64,000 bases of DNA from Sphingomonas rosea (GCF_039538065.1 NZ_BAABBR010000001.1:434001-498000); one strand, 5' to 3'; counted from the stretch's first letter, positions 37,783 to 52,173 are shown. Notes: generated from the sequence alone by a model not told the origin. Program-made: numbers and translations.

Positions 37783-38267
37783 TCGACACCGATGCGAGCG
37801 CGACGGCGATCGCCAAGATCATCCAGCTGGCCGTGGCGCCGGTGTTCCTGCTCGCGGGCGTCGGGGCGTTCCTCAACGTCTGCGCCTCGCGACTGGCGCG
37901 GATCGTCGACCGTGGCCGCGCGCTCGAGCCCCTGATCCTCGCCAGCCGCGGCAGCGAGCATGACCGGCTGATCCGCGAACTTCGGACGGTCGACCGGCGG
38001 ATGCGGCTGGTGAGCAGCGCGATCACCGCGACGGTCGCCTCGGCGGTGCTGGTCTGTGCGGTCGTGGTGCTGCTGTTCGCGGCGGCGCTCATCAACCTTC
38101 ATGTCGGGACCGCGATCGCGCTCCTGTTCATCGGCTCGATGGTGACGCTGGCCCTGGGGCTCGGCATCTTCCTGGTCGAGACGCGGGTCGCGGCGCGCGC
38201 CATCCGGGTGCGCAAGGCGCTGCTGGCGCACGAGGTCGAGGTCGACGAGGCCGCCGGCGACGAGTGA
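37779..38267 (+). CDS. DUF2721 membrane protein
   Basis: A 162-residue protein with an N-terminal helix ([20 protein letters not shown]), the family's cytoplasmic segment [13 protein letters not shown] followed by [16 protein letters not shown], and two further helices. This order is the DUF2721 signature. The acidic C-terminus is cytoplasmic. Starts inside the stop of the DUF2256 gene. Confidence 0.88.
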   Translation: MIDTDASATAIAKIIQLAVAPVFLLAGVGAFLNVCASRLARIVDRGRALEPLILASRGSEHDRLIRELRTVDRRMRLVSSAITATVASAVLVCAVVVLLFAAALINLHVGTAIALLFIGSMVTLALGLGIFLVETRVAARAIRVRKALLAHEVEVDEAAGDE

Positions 38268-38277
38268 TGGTGGCGGG

Positions 38278-38688
38278 CTAGATCGCCGGGACGCTCGCGC
38301 CCGGGGTCTGCCATTCCTGCCAGCCGCTCCCCTTGCGGAGCGCCGCGCGGAAGGCATGTTCGCCAGGCTGGATGACGAGCCAGGCGTCGGGCGCGCGTGC
38401 GATCATCAGGTCTCCCTGACGCTCGAGCGGGCCGGCGGGCATCATCGCGTTACGGAAGGCCGCGGCGTCGCGGCCGAGGCGGGCGTTGAGGTCGACGCTG
38501 ATCGGGCTGTTGTTGTCGACAAGGCCGCTTTCGGCGGGGCGGCGGCCGACCATGCCGGCGAGCGCCGACCAGTCGCCCGGCTGCTCGGTCATCGTCGTCA
38601 GCGACGGCATCGCCTCGTTGGCGGCGACCTTGTCGTCGCCGCCACAGGCCGCGGTACCAAGGGCAAGCAGGGGAAGAATGAAGCGCAT
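38278..38688 (-). CDS. Hypothetical lipoprotein
   Basis: A 136-residue lipoprotein: signal MRFILPLLALGTAAC with the lipobox Cys at residue 15. The mature part has SALAGMVGRRPAESGLVDN, a repeated motif type in small sphingomonad lipoproteins, and ends WLVIQPGEHAFRAALRKG. No catalytic residues seen. Divergent from glpX with about 107 bp between starts. Confidence 0.7.
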   Translation of the reverse strand: MRFILPLLALGTAACGGDDKVAANEAMPSLTTMTEQPGDWSALAGMVGRRPAESGLVDNNSPISVDLNARLGRDAAAFRNAMMPAGPLERQGDLMIARAPDAWLVIQPGEHAFRAALRKGSGWQEWQTPGASVPAI

Positions 38689-38795
38689 GGGCGCGTAACG
38701 ACGCGGGGGCGCGGATCGTTGCGCGGCCTCCTTGGTTGCCCGGGTAGCCGCTCCCTTCTAGAGCCGCCTCACATCAACAACAGGAAGACACGCCC

Positions 38796-39767
38796 GTGAT
38801 CAATGCCAGCCACGTGCTCGACCGAGTGCTCGTTCTCGAGATGGTCCGGGTGACCGAGGCCGCCGCCATCGCCGCCTCCGCGCTGGTCGGGCGCGGCGAC
38901 GAGAAGGCCGCCGACGCCGCTGCCGTGGAAGCGATGCGCGCGGCGCTGAACGAGCTGCCGATGGACGGCACCGTGGTGATCGGCGAGGGCGAGCGCGACG
39001 AGGCGCCGATGCTGTTCATCGGCGAAAAGGTCGGGTCCGAGCAGGGCACGGGTCCCAAGATCGACATCGCGCTCGACCCGCTGGAAGGCACCACCATCAC
39101 CGCCAAGGCCGGCCCCAATTCGCTGGCGGTGCTGGCGATCGCGGAGGCCGGGTGCCTGCTCAACGCGCCCGACGTCTACATGCAGAAGCTGGCGATCGGG
39201 CCGGGCTATGCGCCGGGGACGGTCAGCCTCGAGCGCTCGCCGACCGAGAATGTCCGCAGCCTCGCCGCGGCCAAGGGCGTCGAACCGCACGAGATCATCG
39301 CCTGCGTCCTCGACCGGCCGCGCCACGCCGAGATCATCGCCGAGCTGCGCGCGATCGGCTGCGGCATCATGCTCATCCCCGACGGCGACGTCGCGGGCGT
39401 GATCGCGACCACCGACCCCGAGACCACGGTCGACATCTACATGGGTTCGGGCGGCGCGCCCGAGGGTGTGCTGGCGGCCGCGGCGTTGCGCTGCGTCGGC
39501 GGGCAGATCGAGGGCAAGCTCCTGTTCCGCAACGACGACGAGCGCGCCCGCGCGCACCGCTGGGGGATCGAGGACCTCGACCGGATCTACAAGCTCGACG
39601 ACATGGCCAAGGGCGACTGCATCTTCGCCGCGACCGGCGTCACCGACGGCTCGCTCTTGAAGGGCGTCAAGCGCCGCAAGAGCATGATCACCACCGAAAG
39701 CATCGTGATGCGCGCCTCGAGCGGCACCGTGCGCCGGATCTCGGGCGAGCATCGCAAGGACGTTTGA
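38796..39767 (+). CDS. glpX: Fructose-1,6-bisphosphatase, class II
   Basis: Hydrolyses fructose 1,6-bisphosphate in gluconeogenesis. A 323-residue GlpX-type enzyme: metal-site GEGERDEAPMLF and DIALDPLEGTT, then GPGYAPGTV and IYMGSGGAPEGVLAAAAL. The start is GTG with AGGA about 12 bases upstream. In other alphaproteobacteria the gene commonly follows hom and precedes recJ; here hom is absent and two PH-domain genes intervene before recJ. Confidence 0.95.
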   Translation: MINASHVLDRVLVLEMVRVTEAAAIAASALVGRGDEKAADAAAVEAMRAALNELPMDGTVVIGEGERDEAPMLFIGEKVGSEQGTGPKIDIALDPLEGTTITAKAGPNSLAVLAIAEAGCLLNAPDVYMQKLAIGPGYAPGTVSLERSPTENVRSLAAAKGVEPHEIIACVLDRPRHAEIIAELRAIGCGIMLIPDGDVAGVIATTDPETTVDIYMGSGGAPEGVLAAAALRCVGGQIEGKLLFRNDDERARAHRWGIEDLDRIYKLDDMAKGDCIFAATGVTDGSLLKGVKRRKSMITTESIVMRASSGTVRRISGEHRKDV

Positions 39768-39797
39768 CGCCGCCCGCTCCCGCTGTATTGTCTGCCT

Positions 39798-40280
39798 ATG
39801 ACAGCGGGGGATGGGATCGAGCCGGTCGAGCGCGGCTATCTGGGCGTGCTGCGCGTGCAGCGGGCGCTGGCGGCGGTGCCGCTGGTGGTGGGCGCGTTTG
39901 TGCTGTGGCTCGTGCTGTTCGAGCGCCATCCGCTGGCGGTCGTGGTGCCGGTCGTCGCGATGCTGCTCGCGGTGGTCATGGTCGGCGTGCTGCCGGGGCG
40001 GTCGTGGCGGCGGCTCGGTTTCGCGCTCGAGCCCAGGCTGTTGCGGGTGGTGCGGGGTTATCTCTTCCACACCGACACGATCGTGCCGCTGGCGCGGGTC
40101 CAGCATCTCGACGTCGCGCGCGGGCCGCTCGACCGGCTGTTCGGCACGGCGACGCTCGTCGTCCATACCGCGGGCACGCATAACAGCGTCGTCACCCTCC
40201 CCGGCCTCAGCCCCGAACGTGCGGGCGAACTGGCGGGGGTCATCCGCGGGCACATCCAGGCGGACCCCGACGCGTCGTGA
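39798..40280 (+). CDS. bPH_2 (YdbS-like) membrane protein
   Basis: A 160-residue protein with two N-terminal helices (AAVPLVVGAFVLWLVLF, LAVVVPVVAMLLAVVMVGV) and a bacterial PH domain (YLFHTDTIVPLARVQHLDVARGPLDRLFG), the form of YdbS. It is coupled by GTGA to the YdbT-like gene. In Firmicutes the pair protects against bacteriocins; function in Proteobacteria is unknown. Confidence 0.85.
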   Translation: MTAGDGIEPVERGYLGVLRVQRALAAVPLVVGAFVLWLVLFERHPLAVVVPVVAMLLAVVMVGVLPGRSWRRLGFALEPRLLRVVRGYLFHTDTIVPLARVQHLDVARGPLDRLFGTATLVVHTAGTHNSVVTLPGLSPERAGELAGVIRGHIQADPDAS

Positions 40281-41683
40281 GCGCGGACGAGGCGACCCCC
40301 GAGCATCTCCACCCGATCGCGCTCCTCAGCGGGCTCGGCAAGGCGGTCCGCAACCTGTTCGGCGGGATCGCGGCCGGTGGCTATTTCGCCTTCAAGGGGC
40401 AGACGTTCGTCGCGCTGATGATGCTCGGCGGGATCGCGGGGGTGACGCTTGCGGGGCTGCTCCTCCACTGGTGGCGTTTCTCCTTCCGGGTGGGCGCGGA
40501 CGCGATCCGGATCGACAGCGGGATCCTCAGCCGGACCCACCGGACCATTCCCTACGACCGGATCCAGGACGTCAGCATCAGCCAGTCGCCGGTGCACCGT
40601 CTGGCGGGCGTGGCGCGCGTGACGCTTGAAACGGGAAGCTCGACCGCAGGCAAGGACGAGGGCGACCTCGAGGCCATTTCCCTCGCGCGGGCCGAGGCGC
40701 TCCGCGAGCTGGTCCGGGCGCGGCGGACCGGAGCGGTCGCGGCGGTGGAAACGCAGGCGATGGCCGAGCCGCCGCCGCTGTTCGCGATGGACGCGTGCCG
40801 CGTCCTGACGCTCGGCCTCCTGAGTTTCAGCCTCGCGCTGTTCGCGGCGCTGTTCGGCGCGACGCAGACGATCGGCAACGTGATCGACTTCGACCCCTTC
40901 CGGCGCAAGTTCTGGGAGCCGATCCTGGCCGAGGGCGGATGGCTGCTCGACCACCGGATCGGCGCGATACTCGGCGGCCTCGTGATCGTCGGGGTGGCGG
41001 GGCTGGCGACGGGTGTCATTCGCACCGGGCTTCGCGAGTGGGGCTTCACGCTGACCCTGACCGGCCGCTCCTTCCGGCGGCGGCGGGGGCTTCTGACCAG
41101 GACCGATGTGTCCTTGCCGCTGCGGCGGATCCAGGCCGGGGTCATCGCGACTGGCCCGGTGCGCGAGCGGCTGGGCTGGGTCCGGCTGGCGGTAGAAAGC
41201 CTTGCGAGCGACGCCAGCGAGGGCAAGCAGCGCGAGGACCATGTGCTGGCGCCCCTTGCACGCCCCGACGAACTGGCGCCGGTGCTGCACGCGCTCGGCT
41301 GGGAGGCGCCCGGACCCGAAACCGCGTGGCGGATGGTCGACCGCGCGCATGTGACGAGCTTCTGCGTGGCGCTGCTGCCGGTCTTTCCCCTGCTCCTCCT
41401 GCTGGCACCGCTGCGCTGGCTCGACTGGAAGCGGACGGCCTATGCGCTCGAGGCCGAGCGGCTGCTGATCCGGACCGGATGGTGGCGGCGCCGGCTGCTG
41501 ATCCTCCCGCTCGCCAACATCCAGACGGTCGACCTCACCGAAAATGCGCTCGGCCGCCGGTTCGGGATCGCGGCTTTGACCATCGCCGTCGCGGGGGGCT
41601 CGGCGGGCGGGCACCATCTTCCCTCGCTCCCGCGAAATGACGCGAGTCTTTTGCATCGCCGGCTGCTATCGCCCGCACCATGA
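40277..41683 (+). CDS. bPH_2 (YdbT-like) membrane protein
   Basis: A 468-residue membrane protein with several helix pairs alternating with three bPH_2 domains: IDSGILSRTHRTIPYDRIQD with VSISQSPVHRLAGVARV, a second around RRRGLLTRTDVSLPLRRIQ, and a third at LIRTGWWRRRLLILPLANIQ. The repeated 'pattern G...R....P..RIQ' is diagnostic. GTG start overlaps the YdbS-like stop and its own stop overlaps the recJ ATG, so the three form one coupled unit. Confidence 0.88.
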   Translation: MSADEATPEHLHPIALLSGLGKAVRNLFGGIAAGGYFAFKGQTFVALMMLGGIAGVTLAGLLLHWWRFSFRVGADAIRIDSGILSRTHRTIPYDRIQDVSISQSPVHRLAGVARVTLETGSSTAGKDEGDLEAISLARAEALRELVRARRTGAVAAVETQAMAEPPPLFAMDACRVLTLGLLSFSLALFAALFGATQTIGNVIDFDPFRRKFWEPILAEGGWLLDHRIGAILGGLVIVGVAGLATGVIRTGLREWGFTLTLTGRSFRRRRGLLTRTDVSLPLRRIQAGVIATGPVRERLGWVRLAVESLASDASEGKQREDHVLAPLARPDELAPVLHALGWEAPGPETAWRMVDRAHVTSFCVALLPVFPLLLLLAPLRWLDWKRTAYALEAERLLIRTGWWRRRLLILPLANIQTVDLTENALGRRFGIAALTIAVAGGSAGGHHLPSLPRNDASLLHRRLLSPAP

Positions 41684-43431
41684 GTGCAGCGCTTGGGGTG
41701 GAACGGTCGCTGTCGGGCCAGCCGTGGCGCTGGCGCCGGCCGCAATCCGACGAGAAATGGGGCGAGGCCCTTGTCGACGAGCTGCTGCTCGGCCGCGGGG
41801 TCGCGCCGCACGAACTCGACCGCTACCGGTCGCCCACGATCCGCGACCTGCTGCCCGACCCGAGCCTGTTTCGCGACATGGACCAGGCGGCCGAGCGGGT
41901 GGCCGCGGCGGTGCTCTCGGGTGAGCGGATCGCGATCTTCGGCGACTATGACGTCGACGGGGCGACCAGCAGCGCGCTGCTGACGCTGCTGCTGCGACAG
42001 CTCGGCAGCGATCCCCTCGTCTACATCCCCGACCGCCAGGCCGAGGGTTATGGCCCCAACCTGCCCGCGCTGCTCGGCCTCAAGGCGCAGGGCGCCGGGC
42101 TGATCATCACGGTCGATTGCGGGGCGCAGGCGTTCGAGCCGCTCGCCGGGGCCAAGGCCGTGGGGCTCGACGTGGTGGTGGTCGACCATCACCAGTGCGC
42201 GGCGGCGCTTCCGCTCGCTTATGCCCTGGTCAATCCCAACCGGCTCGACGAGGGCGAGACCGGGCTGGCGCACGGCCACCTCGCGGCGGTGGGCATGGCG
42301 TTCCTGCTGGGCGTGGCGCTGGTTCGGACGCTGCGCGCGGGCGGTTTCTTCGCCGGCCGAGCCGAGCCGCGGGTGATCGACCTCCTCGACCTCGTCGCGC
42401 TTGGGACGGTGGCCGACGTGGCGAAGCTCCACGGGCTCAATCGGGCGTTTGTTGCCCAGGGACTCAAGGTCATGGCCAAGGGGCAGAACCTCGGGCTCCA
42501 GGCGCTAGCCGAGGCGGCGCGCCTCAAGACCGCACCCTCGTGCCGCGACCTGGGATTTGCACTCGGGCCGCGAATCAATGCCGGCGGCCGCGTCGGGCGC
42601 GCGGACCTTGGCGTCACGCTGCTGACGACCACCGACCCCGAGGAGGCGCGCGAAATTGCGCAGGAGCTCGACCGGCTGAACGAAGAGCGGCGGGCGATCG
42701 AGCAGGTCGTGCTCGACCAGGCGATGGAAGCGGCCGAGGCGCAGTCAGGGCAGCCGGTGATCACGGTCGCGGCCGAGGGCTGGCACCCGGGCGTGATCGG
42801 GATCGTCGCGGGCCGGCTCAAGGAACGGCACGAGCGGCCGGCGCTGGTGATCGCGATCGGCGAGGACGGGATCGGCAAGGGATCGGGGCGCTCGATCACC
42901 GGGGTCGATCTCGGCGCGGCGGTGCTCGCGGCCAAGGACGAGGGCCGGCTGGTCGGCGGCGGCGGGCATGCGATGGCGGCGGGCGTGACGGTCGCGCCGG
43001 GCGGCGTCGGGAGCTTGCGCGACTATCTGTCCGAGCGGCTGGCGGCGGACGTCGCGGCGGCGACGGCCAACCGGGCGATGATCATCGACACGCTCTGCGC
43101 GCCGCGCGGGGTGCAGGCGGGCCTGTGCGACGCGCTCGACCAGGCCGGGCCCTATGGCGTGGGCTGGCCGCAGCCGCGGGTCGCGGCGGGCGAATCGCGA
43201 CTGCTCCAGGTGGGTGTGGTCGGGAACGGTCACGTCCGCGGCATCGCCACGGGCGCGGACGGGGCGCGGTTCAAGTGGATCGCCTTCCGCGCCGCCGACA
43301 CGCCGCTCGGCCAGTCGCTGCTCGCCATGCCGGGAGATCGGGCCCTGTGGCTGGCCGGGACGGTGCATCGCGACACGTGGAACGGCGGCAACCAGGCCGA
43401 AATGCATCTCGAGGATGCCGCACTCGCTTGA
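41680..43431 (+). CDS. recJ: Single-stranded-DNA-specific exonuclease
   Basis: A 5'-3' ssDNA exonuclease for recombination and mismatch repair. A 583-residue DHH-family enzyme: motif I FGDYDVDGATSSALL, the DHH in VVVDHHQC, DLVALGTVADV, and DHHA1 motif GGGGHAMAAGVTV, then an OB-fold. Coupled to the upstream PH-domain gene. It lies 42 bp before tRNA-Glu, the last gene of the conserved chromosome segment. Confidence 0.96.
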   Translation: MSAALGVERSLSGQPWRWRRPQSDEKWGEALVDELLLGRGVAPHELDRYRSPTIRDLLPDPSLFRDMDQAAERVAAAVLSGERIAIFGDYDVDGATSSALLTLLLRQLGSDPLVYIPDRQAEGYGPNLPALLGLKAQGAGLIITVDCGAQAFEPLAGAKAVGLDVVVVDHHQCAAALPLAYALVNPNRLDEGETGLAHGHLAAVGMAFLLGVALVRTLRAGGFFAGRAEPRVIDLLDLVALGTVADVAKLHGLNRAFVAQGLKVMAKGQNLGLQALAEAARLKTAPSCRDLGFALGPRINAGGRVGRADLGVTLLTTTDPEEAREIAQELDRLNEERRAIEQVVLDQAMEAAEAQSGQPVITVAAEGWHPGVIGIVAGRLKERHERPALVIAIGEDGIGKGSGRSITGVDLGAAVLAAKDEGRLVGGGGHAMAAGVTVAPGGVGSLRDYLSERLAADVAAATANRAMIIDTLCAPRGVQAGLCDALDQAGPYGVGWPQPRVAAGESRLLQVGVVGNGHVRGIATGADGARFKWIAFRAADTPLGQSLLAMPGDRALWLAGTVHRDTWNGGNQAEMHLEDAALA

Positions 43432-43473
43432 CCCCCGCCGCCCTTTTCGCCAAAGGGACGCCGCGCCAGGCAT

Positions 43474-43548
43474 GGCCCCTTCGTCTAGTGGTTAGGACGC
43501 GGCCCTTTCACGGCTGAAACACGGGTTCGAGTCCCGTAGGGGTCACCA
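43474..43548 (+). tRNA. tRNA-Glu (anticodon UUC)
   Basis: A 75-base cloverleaf including the encoded CCA. Acceptor arms GGCCCCT and AGGGGTC pair (one G-U), the anticodon stem is CGGCC/GGCTG with loop CTTTCAC, anticodon TTC at 43507-43509, and the T arm contains GGTTCGAGTCC. A mnmA substrate. It marks the left edge of the accessory segment. Confidence 0.96.
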
Positions 43549-43737
43549 CCGACCAAGTCTCTGTAAACATTGGCTTTTTCGTTTTTGTACGTGGCGTGAC
43601 GGTGGCGGAAAAGTGCCGTTGTTCGGCGGCGATTTCCGACTTCCGACTTCGAGAGATTTTGCTGCCGGCCCTGAGCAGGCCCGACTGCCGGTTTTTTCTC
43701 CGGCGAGGCAACGGCATGTCTTGAAACTCGGTGGGGC

Positions 43738-45303
43738 TCAGTCGAGCAACATCTCTTCTTGCGCGCGCCAGCAGAGCGGCAGACCATCGAGGTTCTGCAG
43801 ATGTCGGCCGGTCAATCCAAGCGGCTGCCGTTCCTGCACGATAGTCGCGACAATCTTTGGCGAGAGATAGCTTAGCCGGATTAGACGTTTGAAGCGCTCG
43901 GACGATCTCCCAAATTTTGCAGCAAGCTGATCGAGCGGGAGCTTAGGCCTGGCCAGCGCGAACGCCTGAGCACGAGCCGCATCCTTCAGGAGGATGATGA
44001 GCTGCGGATTGCTTGCCGGGGGCGTCGAGGCTGGGATGCCGCCAATTAGGAGCTTGGCATCATTGCCGTGCCGCACGCGGTCGAGCGCACGATTTATCGT
44101 GGCACCGTCGGTCAGCTCGAGGGATAATTCAGCATCTCCGATCACGACCCGGCGAAGATGTCGAAGGAAAGTCATCTTCAGCTCTTTAGCGGGCGTGCCG
44201 CCGAGCTTGGCTGCTCCCTCACTTTCGACCGAGGTGACGTTGGCCGTAAGATGCTCCGATAGGAGGGCAGCGCAATGTTTTTCGATCGGCGCGGCAGCAA
44301 CACGGTAGGCGGCAGGCCCGCCTTTCTTGATCTGCTTGCCGTGCGTCACGTAGTAGCGAAAGCGCTGCCCATTTCGGCAGGTGTGCGCCGGTCCCATCTT
44401 GCGGCCGTGCTGATCGAAGATCATTCTCTGAAGCAAGCTGGCCGAGGCCAGCTTCGGTCGGCGCATTTTATCCGTGCTGCGGGTCGCTAGGATCGCCAAA
44501 GCACGTTCGAATAGCGCGCGATCAAGAATAGCTTCGTGCTGACCTGGGTAAACCTTACCCTTGTGCTCGACCTCGCCGATGTAGGTGCGGTTGCTCAGCA
44601 AGCAGCGCAGCGCGCCGTAGTGGAACGGCGTCCCGCCAATCGCCTCGCCGCTGCGCTGGCGGAGCTTTGTCGTGAGCCCCTGCCCTCGTGACCAGTACAC
44701 CGTCGCCTGCACGGACCCGAGCTCGACGAAGGCATCGAAGATCGCCTGAACGGTCGCGGCCTCAGCGTCGTTGATAACCAGCTTTCGATCGACGGCATCG
44801 TAGCCAAGCGGCACTGTGCCGCCCATCCACATGCCTTTGGCCTTGGACGCAGCAATCTTGTCTCGCACGCGCTCTGCGCCGACTTCCCGCTCAAACTGCG
44901 CGAATGACAGCAGGACATGAAGCATCAGCCGGCCCATGCTGGTTTTGGTGTTGAACGACTGCGTGACGCTGACGAAGCTGGCGCCATGCTTCTCCATCAC
45001 CTCGATGATGCGGGCAAAGTCAGCGAGGCTGCGCGTGAGCCGGTCGATCTTGTAGATGACGACAACATCGATCTTGCCGGCGACGATGTCGGCCAGCAGC
45101 CCCTTAAGCCCTGGACGCTCCATGCTGCCGCCTGAAAAGCCGCCATCATCGTAGCGCTCGCGGGCGACCGACCAGCCTTCATGTTTCTGGCTGAGGATGT
45201 ATGCCCTGCAGCTGTCGTACTGCGCGTCGAGGCTGTTGAACTCCTGCTCCAGCCCTTCGTCGCTCGACTTGCGGGTGTAGATTGCGCAGCGTACCTTGCT
45301 CAT
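43738..45303 (-). CDS. Large serine recombinase
   Basis: A 521-residue site-specific recombinase. The catalytic domain starts AIYTRKSSDEGLEQEFNSL with the nucleophile Ser in YTRKSS, followed by YDDGGFSGGSMERPGL, IDVVVIYKIDRLTRSLADFA and the Arg-rich FEREVGAERVRDKIAAS. A recombinase domain follows (GTVPLGYD to HYGALRCLLSNRTYIGEVE) and a Cys-poor ribbon region with MIFDQHGRKMGPAH and RYRYYV-type strands. The C-terminal 100 residues are a basic helix-rich tail. ATGA overlap with the DUF2924 gene. Ends 190 bp from tRNA-Glu, pointing towards it. Confidence 0.92.
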   Translation of the reverse strand: MSKVRCAIYTRKSSDEGLEQEFNSLDAQYDSCRAYILSQKHEGWSVARERYDDGGFSGGSMERPGLKGLLADIVAGKIDVVVIYKIDRLTRSLADFARIIEVMEKHGASFVSVTQSFNTKTSMGRLMLHVLLSFAQFEREVGAERVRDKIAASKAKGMWMGGTVPLGYDAVDRKLVINDAEAATVQAIFDAFVELGSVQATVYWSRGQGLTTKLRQRSGEAIGGTPFHYGALRCLLSNRTYIGEVEHKGKVYPGQHEAILDRALFERALAILATRSTDKMRRPKLASASLLQRMIFDQHGRKMGPAHTCRNGQRFRYYVTHGKQIKKGGPAAYRVAAAPIEKHCAALLSEHLTANVTSVESEGAAKLGGTPAKELKMTFLRHLRRVVIGDAELSLELTDGATINRALDRVRHGNDAKLLIGGIPASTPPASNPQLIILLKDAARAQAFALARPKLPLDQLAAKFGRSSERFKRLIRLSYLSPKIVATIVQERQPLGLTGRHLQNLDGLPLCWRAQEEMLLD

Positions 45304-45704
45304 TTGGGCAAGCCGAAGAAGCGTGGGCCAGACCAGCGCGTGCCTGTGATCAGGGTCGCGATCTCGCTCAGCGAGCCATAGGTCTGTTCGTCGTAGCGAT
45401 AGCCTTCTTCCACAACGTCCACGACGTAAGTGCGGCCCCGCCAGCGGCGAACGAGGCGATTGCCTGGTCGCAGCTTTGGCCGCGCGCCACCCCGGCCCTC
45501 GCCGTTTGTCTTGAGCTGCCGCGCGAGCGCTGGATCTAGTCGTCCGATAGCTTTCTCTTGTAGCCAATGCGCAATGCCGCGGGCCAGGAGGTCGGGCGTA
45601 AAGGCCGCTGGAGGCGCGCTTTTGTAGACCTCTTGCCACCGCTGCTGGAGCCCTGCCCTGCCAAGCTTGGGCAGCGCGGCGACCTGTTCATCGATACTGG
45701 TCAT
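45300..45704 (-). CDS. DUF2924 protein
   Basis: A 134-residue basic protein: ELPKLGRAGLQQRWQEVYKS-like start (ALPKLGRAGLQQRWQEVY), LLARGIAHWLQEKAIG, LRPGNRLVRRWRGRTYVVDV and SLSEIATLITGTRWSGPRFF. This is the DUF2924 pattern, found next to large serine recombinases in alphaproteobacteria. Probably an accessory DNA-binding or directionality factor, but that is inference. Coupled on both sides by 4-bp overlaps. Confidence 0.88.
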   Translation of the reverse strand: MTSIDEQVAALPKLGRAGLQQRWQEVYKSAPPAAFTPDLLARGIAHWLQEKAIGRLDPALARQLKTNGEGRGGARPKLRPGNRLVRRWRGRTYVVDVVEEGYRYDEQTYGSLSEIATLITGTRWSGPRFFGLPK

Positions 45705-45991
45705 TCTGGTGCCACCGCACGGTAGGTGCGCACCCCATCGACCTTGTCGCTGTCGATCACGTAGCCCTTTTTGCGAAGGCCCGTCATGGCAGCGCGCGTG
45801 GTGTGCGGGAGCCAGCCGGTCGTCTCGATCATCTGGTCAAGCGTGGCGCCCTCGTCGCGCAGCAAGAGCGCCGCCAAGCCCACCTGTTTTGAAAGCACCT
45901 TCGTCGGTTCATTTGTTACGATTTGGGATTTGGCACGACTTTCCGCCGGTCGGTGGCTCTGTCGGGTAGTTTGGGCCTCTGTCTTGGTCAT
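45701..45991 (-). CDS. DUF3489 protein
   Basis: A 96-residue protein whose C-terminal half fits DUF3489: SKQVGLAALLLRDEGATLDQ, MIETTGWLPHTTRAAMTGLR, KKGYVIDSDKVDGVRTYRAV, a winged-helix-like fold likely to bind DNA. The N-terminus is polar and disordered. ATG at 45991 with AAAGG before it. It is the first gene of the DUF3489-DUF2924-recombinase unit. Confidence 0.85.
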   Translation of the reverse strand: MTKTEAQTTRQSHRPAESRAKSQIVTNEPTKVLSKQVGLAALLLRDEGATLDQMIETTGWLPHTTRAAMTGLRKKGYVIDSDKVDGVRTYRAVAPE

Positions 45992-46203
45992 GTGAGTGCC
46001 TTTCGGTCCGAAGCGGCCACACGCCGCTTCCACCACTCACAGCCCCGCCGGTCAGCCGGTCAGGGCAGCGGCGCCGATCCAGCGCCGCGACTCACGCAAG
46101 CACCCATGCTCCTTTCCGACCAGCAGTCGAGTAGGTTCTGCTCGGGATGTCCGGAAAGACCCACTCCCAGACACTCAAGCTTCGATCGTCGCTGACCGTG
46201 AAC

Positions 46204-46303
46204 GGACGCTGGTTCATCGGGGTCGGTGTAGGTCCGCAAGGACCCACTCAGACGCTTAGGTGCGGATGACTGCTGCGCTAAAGCGGACGTTTGTTCATCG
46301 GGG
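46204..46303 (+). repeat. Two 19-base direct repeats
   Basis: GGACGCTGGTTCATCGGGG at 46204-46222 and GGACGTTTGTTCATCGGGG at 46285-46303 differ at two positions, with starts 81 bp apart. Origin unclear. Confidence 0.5.
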
Positions 46304-46309
46304 CGAGCT

Positions 46310-46640
46310 CGGGCCAGCAAGGCCACTGTACAGCTCTTTGCTGGTTGCCATGGCAATGCCGGTGCAGGTTGATGGAGGGCGATACTGGTCATTCTTGCTC
46401 CGGAAGGGATAATGACAAAGCACCAGCAGGTGATCGCCCGCGGCCAGCTCGGCATAGTGCGGCACGCTAGCCCAGCCGACGCTTGCAAGGTGCCGACCGC
46501 ATAACAGTTGCCGCGGATCAGATGCTTGATGCCGTGCAAGCGCTTTAGGGGAGACGACACTTCCGTCGCCCTGCGAGCGACATCTCCACGGTGCCACTCG
46601 TGGCCACTCAGACTGCCGTTGCGACCACCCGTAAGGCGAA
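46310..46640 (-). pseudogene. Frameshifted metallophosphoesterase relic
   Basis: Three frames on the minus strand together give the C-terminal half of a small metallophosphoesterase. Frame 1 reads GDVARRATEV then LKRLHGIKHLIRGN (the GN of a usual GNHD); frame 2 reads HYAELAAGDHLLVLCHYPF; frame 3 reads INLHRHCHGNQQRAV, matching the usual INLHGHSHG. At least two frameshifts and loss of the GNHD His break it. The N-terminal metal motif (DTHFGH) is not found. Probably a decayed neighbour of the recombinase island. Confidence 0.6.
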
Positions 46641-46803
46641 ATTCGTTCATTGAGGAGCGATCGTTCGCCAAGCTTTCGCGACGAAGTTTGAGGCCTAACT
46701 TTCTTTAACGCGGCGTAGAGAGAACTTGATGCTATGTAGTCGGCTCCGGCAGCCGGGGGGCTGCCTTAAACTGGGTGGGGGAGCAGCGCCGACGGAGTAG
46801 AGT

Positions 46804-52169
<5,366 letters not shown>

Positions 52170-52173
<4 letters not shown>

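Larger units (their letters stand above)
46037..46803. other. Gene-poor stretch with pseudogene relic and short repeats
   Basis: About 770 bases without an intact gene. It holds the metallophosphoesterase relic (separate entry), two 19-base direct repeats 81 bp apart with GGTTCATCGGGG/TGTTCATCGGGG cores, and degraded ends of the 30-bp hairpin repeat (AAAGCGGACGTT near 46280). Confidence 0.6.

Noticed and set aside
43485..43787. Minus-strand open frame across tRNA-Glu
   Set aside because: Its end (GDPYGTRTRVSAVKGPRPNH) is the known antisense translation of a tRNA, a frequent false gene.
46060..46671. 203-codon minus-strand frame as an intact gene
   Set aside because: Only a part matches metallophosphoesterase and the match continues in other frames, so it is a relic.
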